From assembly GCF_019656455.1 (NCBI RefSeq), contig NZ_BPMK01000007.1:1-64000 (forward strand): a stretch of 64,000 bases of DNA, given 5' to 3'. Source of the stretch: Noviherbaspirillum aridicola. GTDB taxonomy: Bacteria > Pseudomonadota > Gammaproteobacteria > Burkholderiales > Burkholderiaceae_D. Below are positions 1 to 8,134 of this stretch, one piece after another (position 1 is the first letter of the stretch; each line of letters starts with the position of its first letter). The notes beneath the pieces are model-generated. The model made no database searches, was not told the origin of the DNA, and was given only the letters and a program-made list of their open reading frames with translations. The position numbers and the translations under genes are program-made.

Positions 1-159
1 CGGCTGCTCGACAGCTACGGCACGCCCGGCCACGGCCATGTCTTCAACCTCGGGCACGGGATTTCGCAGTTCACGCCCCCCGAATCGGTCGCGGTGCTGG
101 TCGAGGCGGTGCATGAGATGAGCCGCGGCATGCGCCAGGCCGGATCCGGCCAGTCGTGA
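1..159 (+). CDS. hemE: Uroporphyrinogen decarboxylase, C-terminal end (partial)
   Basis: The window opens inside a reading frame ending at the TGA at 157-159. The 52 visible residues include [17 protein letters not shown], the conserved C-terminal signature of uroporphyrinogen decarboxylase. That cytosolic haem-pathway enzyme removes four carboxyl groups from uroporphyrinogen III. The 5' part and promoter lie outside the window. Its position directly before priA fits the atp-hemE-priA neighbourhood seen in many Burkholderiales. Confidence 0.93.
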   Translation, partial: RLLDSYGTPGHGHVFNLGHGISQFTPPESVAVLVEAVHEMSRGMRQAGSGQS

Positions 160-197
160 CGCGTTCGCGTGACAATCTCGGACCGACCCGGAGCCTC

Positions 198-407
198 TTA
201 TTCACACGTCGGCGCGCCCGGGATTTCCAACAGAAAAAATTTTTTGAAGTCGGGAACTAATCAAAAGTGGCCCTATAAGTCCTTGATTTATAAAGGCCGT
301 TTTTTTGCTTTTCAATTCGGCATTTTGTCGAAACCCGCATGAAATCTGGCTTCCCGGGCTGTCAAGATGCTGTTCTCCACAAAGTTATCCACAGCTTTTG
401 TGGATAG
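198..407 (+). repeat. DnaA-box module, copy 1
   Basis: Contains block A (TTATTCACAC, 198-207), block B (277-297, centred on TTGATTTATAA) and block C (378-407). Block C is a 30-bp segment holding TTATCCACA and an inverted TGTGGATAG. Blocks A and C match copy 2 exactly, and block B differs at two bases. Confidence 0.6.
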
Positions 408-578
408 TCGAAAAAGCGCTTACGGGGCGGGCAGTTAGCGCGTTTCTTCATGAATTACTTGAAGTTCGCGGCAGGCAATAAGGAAGCCGGAAGATGACGG
501 CAGGCAGTTGACAAAACGACGTAAAGACAAGAAAAAAATGCAGGTCAGTACTCATCCGGCGGGCCGAATTCCCTGCAG

Positions 579-798
579 TTATTCACACATGCCGCACAAC
601 GCCGTTATTGTGCCAGGCAACATTCTTTTTTTGCCGATGTCTCCGCCGTCCCCGGGGAGCTCTTCCAAGTCATTGATTTATAAGGGCGCTTTTCCTGCTT
701 GTCAGATCATCAAATTAAGGAAGGGCCACGCCTGGCAAGGGGATGGCGAGACATCGCCCCGCCTTGTTCACAAAGTTATCCACAGCTTTTGTGGATAG
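579..798 (+). repeat. DnaA-box module, copy 2
   Basis: Contains block A (579-588), block B (667-687) and block C (769-798, identical over 30 bp to 378-407). It ends 59 bp before the priA start, so DnaA binding here could also affect priA transcription. Confidence 0.6.
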
Positions 799-857
799 CT
801 GAAAAACCCCTTATGAAACCGGGATTTACCTTCAACACTGAAGAACTTTCTTAAGTC

Positions 858-2873
858 GTGGAACAGTTATACCTGACCGTCGCCCTCGACACGCCCCTCG
901 ATACCTGCTTCGACTATCGCTGGCAGGGCGGCGGCGATCCCCAGCCGGGGCAGCTCGCGCTGGTGCCGTTCGGCCGGCGGGAAGAGATCGGGCTGATCGT
1001 CGCCGTCGGGGGACGGACCGAGGTCCCGGCCGACAAGCTCAAGGACGCGCTGGCGGTGCGCCTCCAGCTGCCGCCGCTGGCGGCGCGCTGGATCGAGCTG
1101 TGCGCGTTCGCGGCGGACTACTACCAGCGTCCTCTCGGCGAGGTGGCGGTGCCGGCACTGCCGAAGAATCTGCGCGCGGCGAAGACCGTCGCCCTCGACC
1201 GCGCACTGAAAAAGCTGGACAAGCTCGCGCCCGCCGGCGACGCCACTCCCGCCGACGCGCCGGTGCTCAACGCCGCCCAGCAGCAGGCCGCCGATGCCAT
1301 CAGCGAGGCGCAGGGCTTCGCGCCGCTGCTGCTGTACGGCGTCACCGGCAGCGGCAAGACCGAGGTGTACCTGAAGGCGGCGGCACGCGTGCTGGCGCGC
1401 GACGCGCAGGCCCAGGTCCTGATCATGGTCCCCGAGATCAATCTCACGCCTCAGCTCGAGCAGAACATCCGCGCCCGCTTTCCCGGCGCCGATGTCGCCA
1501 CCCTGCACAGCGGCCTGGCCGAAGGCGAGCGCGGCCTGAACTGGCTCGCCGCCCATCTCGGCCGCGCCCGCATCGTGCTCGGCACACGGCTGGCGATCCT
1601 GGCGTCGCTGCCGCATCTCGGCCTGATCATTGTGGACGAGGAGCACGACCCGTCCTACAAGCAGCAGGAAGGCCTGCGCTACTCCGCGCGCGACCTCGCG
1701 GTGTGGCGCGCGCGACAGCTCGGCATTCCCATCGTGCTCGGTTCGGCCACGCCGTCGCTCGAGACCTGGCAGCACGCATTGTCCGGCCGCTACCGGCGCC
1801 TGGAGCTGCGGGAGCGCGCCAGCCGCGACGCGGTGCTGCCGAAGGTGCGGCTGATCGACATGGAGCGCGACCGCCCGGGGCAGGGCCTCACCTCCACCCT
1901 GGTCAGCGCGATGAAGCTGCGGCTCGAGCGCGGCGAGCAGTCGCTGCTCTATCTGAACCGGCGCGGCTACGCCCCGGTACTGGCATGCGATGCCTGCGGC
2001 TGGATCGGCAACTGTCCGCGCTGCACCGCCTTCATGGTGCTGCACAAGCCGGAGCACCGGATGCGCTGCCACCATTGCAGCCTCGAGCTGCGCATTCCCA
2101 AGTCCTGTCCGACCTGCGGCAACGTCGACCTGCAGCCTCTCGGGCGCGGCACCCAGCGCATCGAGGAAGGCTTGCAGCAGATATTCCCGCAGGCGCGCAT
2201 CATGCGCATCGACGCCGACTCCACCCGTCTCAAGGGCAGCGCGCAGGCGGCCTTCGAGAGCGTGCACCGCGGCGAGGTCGACATCCTGATCGGCACGCAG
2301 ATGGTGGCCAAGGGGCACGACTTCCGCAACCTCACCCTGGTGGGCGTGCTCAACCCGGACACCTCGCTGTTCTCGCACGACTATCGCGCCAGCGAGCGCC
2401 TGTTCGCGCAGCTGATGCAGGTCGCCGGCCGCGCCGGCCGCGCGGGCCGCAAGGAGGGCGGCAACGCGAGCGAGGTGCTGATCCAGACCCGCTACCCGAC
2501 CCATCCGCTGTACGGCGCCCTGATGCGGCACGACTACGACAGCTTCGCCAACGGACTGCTGGAGGAGCGGCAGCAGGCGGGCGTGCCGCCCTTCATGTAC
2601 CAGGCGCTGCTGCGGGCCGAGGCGCGCGAGCTGCAGACCGCGCTCGACTTCCTGCAGCAGGCCGCGGGCCTGCAGCCGCACCCCGCGATCGTCATCAACG
2701 ATCCGATCCCGATGACGATCACGCGCGTGGCCAACGTCGAGCGCGCGCAGCTGCTCATCGAATCGGCATCGCGCCCCGCGCTGCAGGCCTTCCTGAAAAG
2801 CTGGATGGCCGCGCTGCGCGCGATGAAAACCCGGGCGCGCTGGTCGCTGGAAGTCGATCCGGTGGACATCTGA
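858..2873 (+). CDS. priA: Primosomal replication-restart helicase PriA
   Basis: PriA is a superfamily 2 3'-5' DNA helicase that recognises stalled forks and starts reloading of DnaB. The 671-residue product is somewhat shorter than E. coli PriA (732). Visible features are a Walker A motif GVTGSGKTE near residue 160, a DEEHD Walker B near 259, and the two zinc clusters that interrupt the helicase core (CDACGWIGNCPRC and CHHC...CPTC, about residues 377-425). The C-terminal helicase part includes QVAGRAGRAGR. The start is GTG at 858, which gives the family N-terminus (MEQLYLTVALDTPL); no in-frame ATG fits better. The gene follows the DnaA-box segment. Confidence 0.95.
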   Translation: MEQLYLTVALDTPLDTCFDYRWQGGGDPQPGQLALVPFGRREEIGLIVAVGGRTEVPADKLKDALAVRLQLPPLAARWIELCAFAADYYQRPLGEVAVPALPKNLRAAKTVALDRALKKLDKLAPAGDATPADAPVLNAAQQQAADAISEAQGFAPLLLYGVTGSGKTEVYLKAAARVLARDAQAQVLIMVPEINLTPQLEQNIRARFPGADVATLHSGLAEGERGLNWLAAHLGRARIVLGTRLAILASLPHLGLIIVDEEHDPSYKQQEGLRYSARDLAVWRARQLGIPIVLGSATPSLETWQHALSGRYRRLELRERASRDAVLPKVRLIDMERDRPGQGLTSTLVSAMKLRLERGEQSLLYLNRRGYAPVLACDACGWIGNCPRCTAFMVLHKPEHRMRCHHCSLELRIPKSCPTCGNVDLQPLGRGTQRIEEGLQQIFPQARIMRIDADSTRLKGSAQAAFESVHRGEVDILIGTQMVAKGHDFRNLTLVGVLNPDTSLFSHDYRASERLFAQLMQVAGRAGRAGRKEGGNASEVLIQTRYPTHPLYGALMRHDYDSFANGLLEERQQAGVPPFMYQALLRAEARELQTALDFLQQAAGLQPHPAIVINDPIPMTITRVANVERAQLLIESASRPALQAFLKSWMAALRAMKTRARWSLEVDPVDI

Positions 2874-2941
2874 CACCGCGCGCCGATGAACGCTTATGCT
2901 TGCCGCCTGAATGCCCGCCCACATCCACAACGGAGACAGCC

Positions 2942-3613
2942 GTGATCATCGTCCATCATCTCAACAATTCCCGGTCCCAGCGCGTGCTCTGGCTGCTCGA
3001 GGAACTCGGCCTCGAGTATGAAGTGAAGCGCTACGAGCGTGATGCCCGCACCATGCTGGCGCCGCCGGCGCTGCGCAAGGTCCACCCGCTGGGCAAGTCG
3101 CCGGTGCTGACGGACGACGGGCTGACGGTGGCCGAGTCGGGCGCGATCGTCGAATACCTGGTGGGGCGCTACGGCAATGGGCGCCTGGCGCCGCCGCAGG
3201 ACAGTCCTGACCGATTGCGCTACACCTATTTCCTGCACTATGCGGAAGGCTCGGCGATGCCGCCGCTGCTGCTCAAGCTGGTGTTCGACCGCATCGAAAA
3301 CGGCCCGCTGCCCTTCTTCGTGAAACCGGTGGCGCGCGCCATCGCGCGCCGCGCCAAGTCCTCCTTCGTGCAGCCGCAGATCGACCAGCACCTGGTTTTC
3401 CTGGAGTCCGAACTCGCCTCGCGCGACTGGTTCGCCGGCGCGGAATTCAGCGCCGCCGATGTGCAGATGAGCTTTCCGCTCGAGGCCGCCGCCGCCCGTG
3501 CCGGCCTGGATGCAAGGTACCCGCGCCTGGCCGCGTTCCTCCAGCGCATCCATGCCCGCCCGGCCTACCGGCGGGCGCTGGAACGCGGCGGCGAGTACGC
3601 GCTGATGCGCTGA
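2942..3613 (+). CDS. Glutathione S-transferase family protein
   Basis: The 223-residue product has the two-domain cytosolic glutathione transferase layout. An N-terminal thioredoxin-like half contains NSRSQRVLWLLEELGLEYEV (likely catalytic serine in the first turn), GKSPVLTDDG and the glutathione-binding AESGAIVEYL. An all-alpha C-terminal half contains [23 protein letters not shown] start at 2942 behind GGAGA gives the usual N-terminus. The frame is open far upstream through priA, but that is an overlap artefact of high GC. Substrate is unknown; conjugation or reduction with glutathione is inferred from the family. Confidence 0.88.
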   Translation: MIIVHHLNNSRSQRVLWLLEELGLEYEVKRYERDARTMLAPPALRKVHPLGKSPVLTDDGLTVAESGAIVEYLVGRYGNGRLAPPQDSPDRLRYTYFLHYAEGSAMPPLLLKLVFDRIENGPLPFFVKPVARAIARRAKSSFVQPQIDQHLVFLESELASRDWFAGAEFSAADVQMSFPLEAAAARAGLDARYPRLAAFLQRIHARPAYRRALERGGEYALMR

Positions 3614-3695
3614 CGCACCCGGGGCAACGACCGCAGAAACTAACGCAGGGGGCGGGCGTCGAAAGGAATAGTGAAAAATTTCCAATCGACAGTGC

Positions 3696-5855
3696 ATGTC
3701 AACGCCCGCTGCCCAACTTCAAACTTCCGATCATCCGGGCCTGCTCCGGCCCGGTCACAATTGCTGGCGCATCGCCAGGGCGGGCCGCTTCGGGATGCTG
3801 GTCGATGCCGATGATTATTTCCGCGCGGTGCGCGCGGCCATTCTCAAGGCCCGCCACAGCGTCTTCATCCTGAGCTGGGACATCGACAGCCGCATGCGCC
3901 TGGTGCCGGGCGGTGCGAACGACGGCTACCCGGAGCCGCTCGGCGACTTTCTGCACGCGGTGGTGTCGTCGCGTCCCAGCCTGCGCGCCTACGTGCTGAA
4001 CTGGGACTTCGCGATGCTGTACGCGCTGGAGCGGGAATGGTTGCCGGTCTACAAGCTGGACTGGCGCACCCATCGCCGGCTCGCCTTCCGCATGGACGCA
4101 CACCATCCGATCGGCGGCTCCCATCATCAGAAGATCGTGGTGGTGGACGACGCCGTCGCCTTCGTCGGCGGACTCGATCTCACCCGCTGCCGCTGGGACA
4201 GTCCCGCGCACGAGTGCGGCAATCCGCTGCGCTGCGACGCCGACGGCAAGCCCTATGCTCCCTTTCACGACGTGCAGGCCATCGTCGACGGCCCCGCCGC
4301 GCGCGCGCTCGGCGAACTCGCCCGCATACGCTGGCAGCGTTCGGGCGGCGGCGCGGCAATCGCACCGGCGACAGCGACCGAAGATCCATGGCCGGACTGC
4401 GTGCAGCCCGACCTCACCGACGTGGATGTCGGCATCTCGCGCACCGAGCCGGAATTCGAAGGCCGTGCCGGCGTGCACGAAGTCCGGCAGTTGCACCTCG
4501 ATGCCATCGCCGCCGCGCGGCGCGCACTGTTCTTCGAGAACCAGTACTTCACCTCCGGCATGATCGCCGACGCGCTCGGCACGCGCCTGCAGGAACCGCA
4601 GGGACCCGAGGTGATGGTCATCTCGCCGCAGACGCAGAGCGGCTGGCTGGAGCAGGCGACCATGGGCGTGCTGCGCGCGCGGGTGCACAAGCGGCTCAAG
4701 AGCGCCGACGTGCATGACCGCTACCGCATGTACTGCCCGCACATACCCGGCCTCGGCCCGCAGTGCCTGAACGTGCACAGCAAGGTATTCACCGTCGACG
4801 ACGACATGCTGTCGATCGGCTCGGCCAATCTGAGCAGCCGGTCGATGGCGCTGGACACCGAATGCAATCTCACCATCGAGGCGCGCGGCGACGACCGCAT
4901 CCGCCGCGCCATCGCGTCGATGCGCAACCGTCTGCTGGCGGAACACCTCGACACCGCGCCGGCACGCGTGCAGGAGGCCATCGCCGCCCATGGCGGATTG
5001 CAGGCCGCCGTGGCGGCACTGCAGCTGTCCGAGCGCAGCCTGCGCGTCATGGAGCCGAGCACGACGCCCGAACTCGATTCCCTGATCCCCGAACAGGCGA
5101 TCTTCGATCCGGAGAAACCCATCAAGCCGGACGAACTGGCCAAGGAATTCGTGCCGCGCGAGGCGCGCAAGCCGGTGCCGCGGCGCCTGGCCGGCATCGG
5201 CCTGCTGGCGGTGGCGCTGGCGCTGCTGGCCGTGGCCTGGCGCTGGACACCGCTCGGCGACTACGTCAATCTCGCCGCCCTGGTCGGCGTGGCGCGCGAA
5301 CTCGATGCCTTGCCCTTCACGCCGCTGGCGGTCGTCGGCGGCTACGTGCTCGCGGGCATCGCGATGGTGCCGGTGATGCTGCTCATCGCGGTGACGGGCA
5401 TCGTGTTCGGCCCCTTGCTCGGCACCGCCTATGCGCTGACCGGCACGCTGCTGTCGGCCGCCTGCGCCTACGGCATCGGCCACTGGCTGGGTCGCGAGAC
5501 CGTGCAGAAGATGCTCGGCCCGCGCATCAACCGCCTCAGCCAGCGGCTTGCCAGGCAGGGCATCGTCGCCATGGTGGTGGTGCGCATGCTGCCGATCGCC
5601 CCCTTCACCGTGGTCAACGTGGTGGCGGGGGCATCGCACATCCGCTTTCGCGACTACCTGATCGGCACCCTGTTCGGCATGCTGCCCGGGATCACGATGA
5701 CCGTGACCTTCGTGCATCACCTCGCCGAGGCGGTGCGCAATCCGAGCCCCGGCACGATCGCCGTGCTGGTCACGCTGGCCGCGCTCATCATCTCGATCGC
5801 GATCGGCCTGCAGAAACTGTTGAAACGAAAAGAGGATATCGCCGCGCATGGATGA
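3696..5855 (+). CDS. Phospholipase D-like / cardiolipin-synthase-like protein fused to a VTT (DedA-like) membrane domain
   Basis: The 719-residue product joins two parts. Residues about 30-450 form a phospholipase D superfamily domain with two HKD motifs: HQKIVVVDD near residue 146 and HSKVFTVDD near 360, the latter followed by GSANLSSRSM. Residues about 490-705 form a hydrophobic SNARE-associated/VTT domain, with GPLLGTAYALTGTLLSAACA and RMLPIAPFTVVNVVAG. The HKD domain probably makes or remodels phospholipid such as cardiolipin, and the VTT part should anchor it in the inner membrane and may scramble lipid. The gene overlaps the next one by 8 bp, so the two are translationally coupled. The E. 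coli pair ybhP-clsB (ybhO) has the same partners as separate proteins. Confidence 0.85.
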   Translation: MSTPAAQLQTSDHPGLLRPGHNCWRIARAGRFGMLVDADDYFRAVRAAILKARHSVFILSWDIDSRMRLVPGGANDGYPEPLGDFLHAVVSSRPSLRAYVLNWDFAMLYALEREWLPVYKLDWRTHRRLAFRMDAHHPIGGSHHQKIVVVDDAVAFVGGLDLTRCRWDSPAHECGNPLRCDADGKPYAPFHDVQAIVDGPAARALGELARIRWQRSGGGAAIAPATATEDPWPDCVQPDLTDVDVGISRTEPEFEGRAGVHEVRQLHLDAIAAARRALFFENQYFTSGMIADALGTRLQEPQGPEVMVISPQTQSGWLEQATMGVLRARVHKRLKSADVHDRYRMYCPHIPGLGPQCLNVHSKVFTVDDDMLSIGSANLSSRSMALDTECNLTIEARGDDRIRRAIASMRNRLLAEHLDTAPARVQEAIAAHGGLQAAVAALQLSERSLRVMEPSTTPELDSLIPEQAIFDPEKPIKPDELAKEFVPREARKPVPRRLAGIGLLAVALALLAVAWRWTPLGDYVNLAALVGVARELDALPFTPLAVVGGYVLAGIAMVPVMLLIAVTGIVFGPLLGTAYALTGTLLSAACAYGIGHWLGRETVQKMLGPRINRLSQRLARQGIVAMVVVRMLPIAPFTVVNVVAGASHIRFRDYLIGTLFGMLPGITMTVTFVHHLAEAVRNPSPGTIAVLVTLAALIISIAIGLQKLLKRKEDIAAHG

Positions 5856-6591
5856 CCTGACAGCGACCGCAGTCCCGATACGGCAGGCCGCGCCGGATCT
5901 CAATCCCTGGCCGGTGACCATTGCCACCTACAACATCCATGCCGCCGTCGGCACCGACGGGCGCTTCGCGCCCGAGCGGGTGGCCGGCGTGCTGCAGGAG
6001 CTCGACGCCGACATCATCGCGCTGCAGGAAGTGCCGCTCGGCGGCAGCCGCACGCCCAACGTGCTGACCATGCTGCAGGAAGCCACCGGCTTCCACGCGG
6101 CCGAGGGCCCGGCCTGCATCCGCCCCGAGCGGCGCTACGGCAACGCGGTGCTCACCCGCTATCCCATCCTGTCGATGCGCACCATCGACCTGTCCTTCGG
6201 CAGCCGCGAACCGCGCGGCGCGCTCGACGCCGACATCAACTGCCACGGCCACATGCTCAGGGTGATCGCCACCCACCTCGGTCTGCGTCCCGCGGAAAGG
6301 CGCGACCAGATTCGGCGCCTGCTGCAGGTTTTCGATACCGAGGAAATGCCGGTGATCCTGATGGGGGATATCAACGAGTGGTTCGTCTGGGGGCGCTCAT
6401 TGCGCTGGCTGGTATCGCACTTTCAGGCGGTGCCGGCGCCGCGCACCTTTCCCTCGCGCCGGCCGCTGTTCGCACTCGACCGCATCTGGATCCGCCCCCG
6501 CAACCGCTTGGTGCATGTGCAGGTGCACGACTCCAGACTCGCGCGCCTGGCTTCCGATCACCTGCCGCTGATCGCGCACATCGACGGCTGA
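5848..6591 (+). CDS. Endonuclease/exonuclease/phosphatase (EEP) family hydrolase, YbhP-like
   Basis: The 247-residue product has the EEP fold signatures: ATYNIHAAVG (N), LQEVP (E), GDINEW (D-N) and SDHLPLIAHI (D-H), the metal and phosphate-binding residues of this metal-dependent phosphodiesterase family. It starts inside the end of the phospholipase D/VTT gene (8-bp overlap), so the proteins are made together. By analogy with ybhP next to clsB, a phospholipid- or phosphodiester-related role is likely, but the substrate is not shown by sequence. No signal peptide is evident. Confidence 0.85.
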   Translation: MDDLTATAVPIRQAAPDLNPWPVTIATYNIHAAVGTDGRFAPERVAGVLQELDADIIALQEVPLGGSRTPNVLTMLQEATGFHAAEGPACIRPERRYGNAVLTRYPILSMRTIDLSFGSREPRGALDADINCHGHMLRVIATHLGLRPAERRDQIRRLLQVFDTEEMPVILMGDINEWFVWGRSLRWLVSHFQAVPAPRTFPSRRPLFALDRIWIRPRNRLVHVQVHDSRLARLASDHLPLIAHIDG

Positions 6592-6627
6592 GGCCCGGGC
6601 GGGCGGATGACGCCCGCGCGGGTACGC

Positions 6628-7221
6628 TCAGAGGCGGCGCTGCGGCGCCTGGCCCGGGTGGCCGGCGCGCGCATGCTGCACCAGCGTCGGCGGCGCGAGC
6701 GGATCGAAATCCACCCAGTCGCCATTCTCTATCGTGCCCTCGGCGCGTTCGATGTCGGCGGCGCCGAGCGAGCGCAGCACGTTGACGGCGCGGTCCTCGA
6801 AATCCTGGTCGCTCACGCGTACCGCCACCATCATCCCCGCCCGGCGTTCGCCCACTGCATTGGCCTGGTCTTCCTCGCTGGTCTCGCCGCGCTCCTTCAT
6901 CTCGGACATCGCACCCATGGTGCCGCCGATGTGCGCACCGACGAGTCCCCCCGTGACCGCGCCGATCGGGCCGAGAACCGGTGCCGCCGCCAGGCCGACC
7001 GCGGCGCCCGCGGCCGCTCCCTTGGCCACGCCCTTGTCGGACTCCTTCGCACCCTGCGACTTGTCGGCATCGCCGCCCAGCGCGTAGGTGCCGTGCTGCC
7101 CCGGCGGGTTGCAATAGAAAGTGGAGACATGCTCGCGAGCGAAGCCTGCGCGCAGCAACTCCTCTATCGTTCCCTGCGCTTCGGCCTGCTCCTGAAATCT
7201 GCCCGCAATAATCGTTGTCAT
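6628..7221 (-). CDS. Glycine-zipper stress-associated protein
   Basis: The 197-residue product starts with MTTIIAGRFQEQAEAQ. This matches the N-terminal domain of general stress protein 17M-type proteins, with an (A)GF...HVSTFY-like beta-alpha-beta segment. A glycine/alanine-rich double zipper follows at about residues 68-110 (GAAAGAAVGLAAAPVLGP, GLVGAHIGGTMGA) and probably forms a membrane-inserting hairpin. Residues 130-165 (MVAVRVSDQDFEDRAVNVLR) form a small alpha/beta element. The ATG at 7221 has GAGGAG eight bases upstream; longer in-frame starts lack this. It is divergent from the DUF2382 gene at 7435. Role probably in envelope stress; not demonstrable. Confidence 0.7.
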   Translation of the reverse strand: MTTIIAGRFQEQAEAQGTIEELLRAGFAREHVSTFYCNPPGQHGTYALGGDADKSQGAKESDKGVAKGAAAGAAVGLAAAPVLGPIGAVTGGLVGAHIGGTMGAMSEMKERGETSEEDQANAVGERRAGMMVAVRVSDQDFEDRAVNVLRSLGAADIERAEGTIENGDWVDFDPLAPPTLVQHARAGHPGQAPQRRL

Positions 7222-7434
7222 GGCTGGCTCCTCGTGGACAAAGTGAACATGAGTGAGAGGCGCGTGTCCCGAAATTAGTTCTTTTCGCATCTTGCCGGGC
7301 GCCAATGTAAATTTTTCTGCACGCCTGTAAAAACGGGCGCGCGATGCACGCCCGCGTGGCGCGCGTCCCCCGCTGCGCACCGGCCCGCAACTTGCATGCG
7401 ACCGCGGTCCCTTCGACCCGACGACAGAGCAGCC
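7222..7434. promoter_or_regulatory. Divergent intergenic region of the stress-protein genes
   Basis: 213 bp separating two divergently read stress-protein genes; it must hold both promoters. It is AT-rich at 7269-7325. I could not assign clear -35/-10 pairs or a sigma-factor signature by eye. Confidence 0.4.
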
Positions 7435-8040
7435 ATGAGCGACATTACCAGGGGCGACGGCGCCTCTTCCTCCGCCGGCGCGCTGCATGCGCGCGTACAG
7501 GATGCCAGCGGCAACGCGGCATCGATCGTTTCACTACATGCCGGCGACAACGGCGCGCAACAGGCGATGGTGCAGCTCGAGGACGGCAGGCGGGTGCTGG
7601 TCCCGGCGAATCTGCTCGTGCGCCAGGACGACGGCAGCTATCTGCTTCCTTTCACCTTCCAGGGGACGACCGCGCACATGCGCATTCCGGTGATCCAGGA
7701 AGAACTGCATGTCGACAAGCGCCGCGTCGACACCGGCCGCGGCGTCCGGCTGCACAAGAGCGTGGAGCAGCGCGAGGAGCTGATCGACCAGCCGCTGCTG
7801 CACGACGAGCTGGTGGTGGAGCACGTGCCCGTGGGCCGCATGGTAAAGGAGGATGAAGTACCGCTGACGCGCTATGAAGGCGAGACCCTGGTGCTGCCCG
7901 TGTTCGAGGAAGTGCTCGTCGTGCAGAAGCAGCTGATGCTCAAGGAGGAAGTGCGCGTCACCCGCCGGCAGCGCGAAGTGCATGCGCCGCAGAAGGTGAC
8001 GCTGCGATCGGAGCAGGTGAAGGTCGAGCGCTTCGAGTAG
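7435..8040 (+). CDS. DUF2382 (YsnF/AvaK-type) stress protein
   Basis: The 201-residue product has an N-terminal PRC-barrel-like segment of about 80 residues (QLEDGRRVLVPANLL). A DUF2382 domain follows, recognisable by IPVIQEELHVDKRRV, a central VEHVPVGR and a late RVTRRQREVHAPQ. DUF2382 occurs in stress-induced proteins such as Bacillus YsnF; the molecular activity is unknown. The ATG at 7435 (MSDITRGDG) is chosen over an upstream in-frame ATG at 7396, which lies in the intergenic region. It is followed 94 bp later by a second DUF2382 gene. Confidence 0.75.
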   Translation: MSDITRGDGASSSAGALHARVQDASGNAASIVSLHAGDNGAQQAMVQLEDGRRVLVPANLLVRQDDGSYLLPFTFQGTTAHMRIPVIQEELHVDKRRVDTGRGVRLHKSVEQREELIDQPLLHDELVVEHVPVGRMVKEDEVPLTRYEGETLVLPVFEEVLVVQKQLMLKEEVRVTRRQREVHAPQKVTLRSEQVKVERFE

Positions 8041-8134
8041 GCAAGACGGCCAGGCACGGCTTGTGCCTGCATGGCCCGACCCCTTGGAACGGCACGGCTG
8101 TTTCGAGTATCAACATTTTGATGGAGAACTGATC

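Larger units (their letters stand above)
160..857. other. Gene-free segment between hemE and priA: candidate oriC or DnaA-binding locus
   Basis: About 700 bp without a convincing gene. It is richer in A+T than the flanks (for example the A/T run at 233-247) and holds two copies of a composite module about 385 bp apart. Each module has a TTATTCACA DnaA box (198-206; 579-587), a TTGATTTATAA block (283-293; 673-683) and a perfect TTATCCACA DnaA box (385-393; 776-784). The last box faces an inverted TGTGGATAG eight bases after it (399-407; 790-798). Only these blocks are conserved between the copies; the spacers have diverged, which suggests selection on the boxes. A further near-match, TTGTTCACA, lies at 764-772. 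An origin next to hemE is known in Caulobacter. Alternatives are a DnaA-titration site or DnaA control of priA. A 96-codon frame at 508-798 overlaps the second module and is probably not a gene. Confidence 0.5.

Noticed and set aside
508-798. 96-codon open frame in the hemE-priA gap
   Set aside because: It covers the DnaA-box module, has no ribosome binding site or recognisable domain, and the first copy of the module does not keep the frame.
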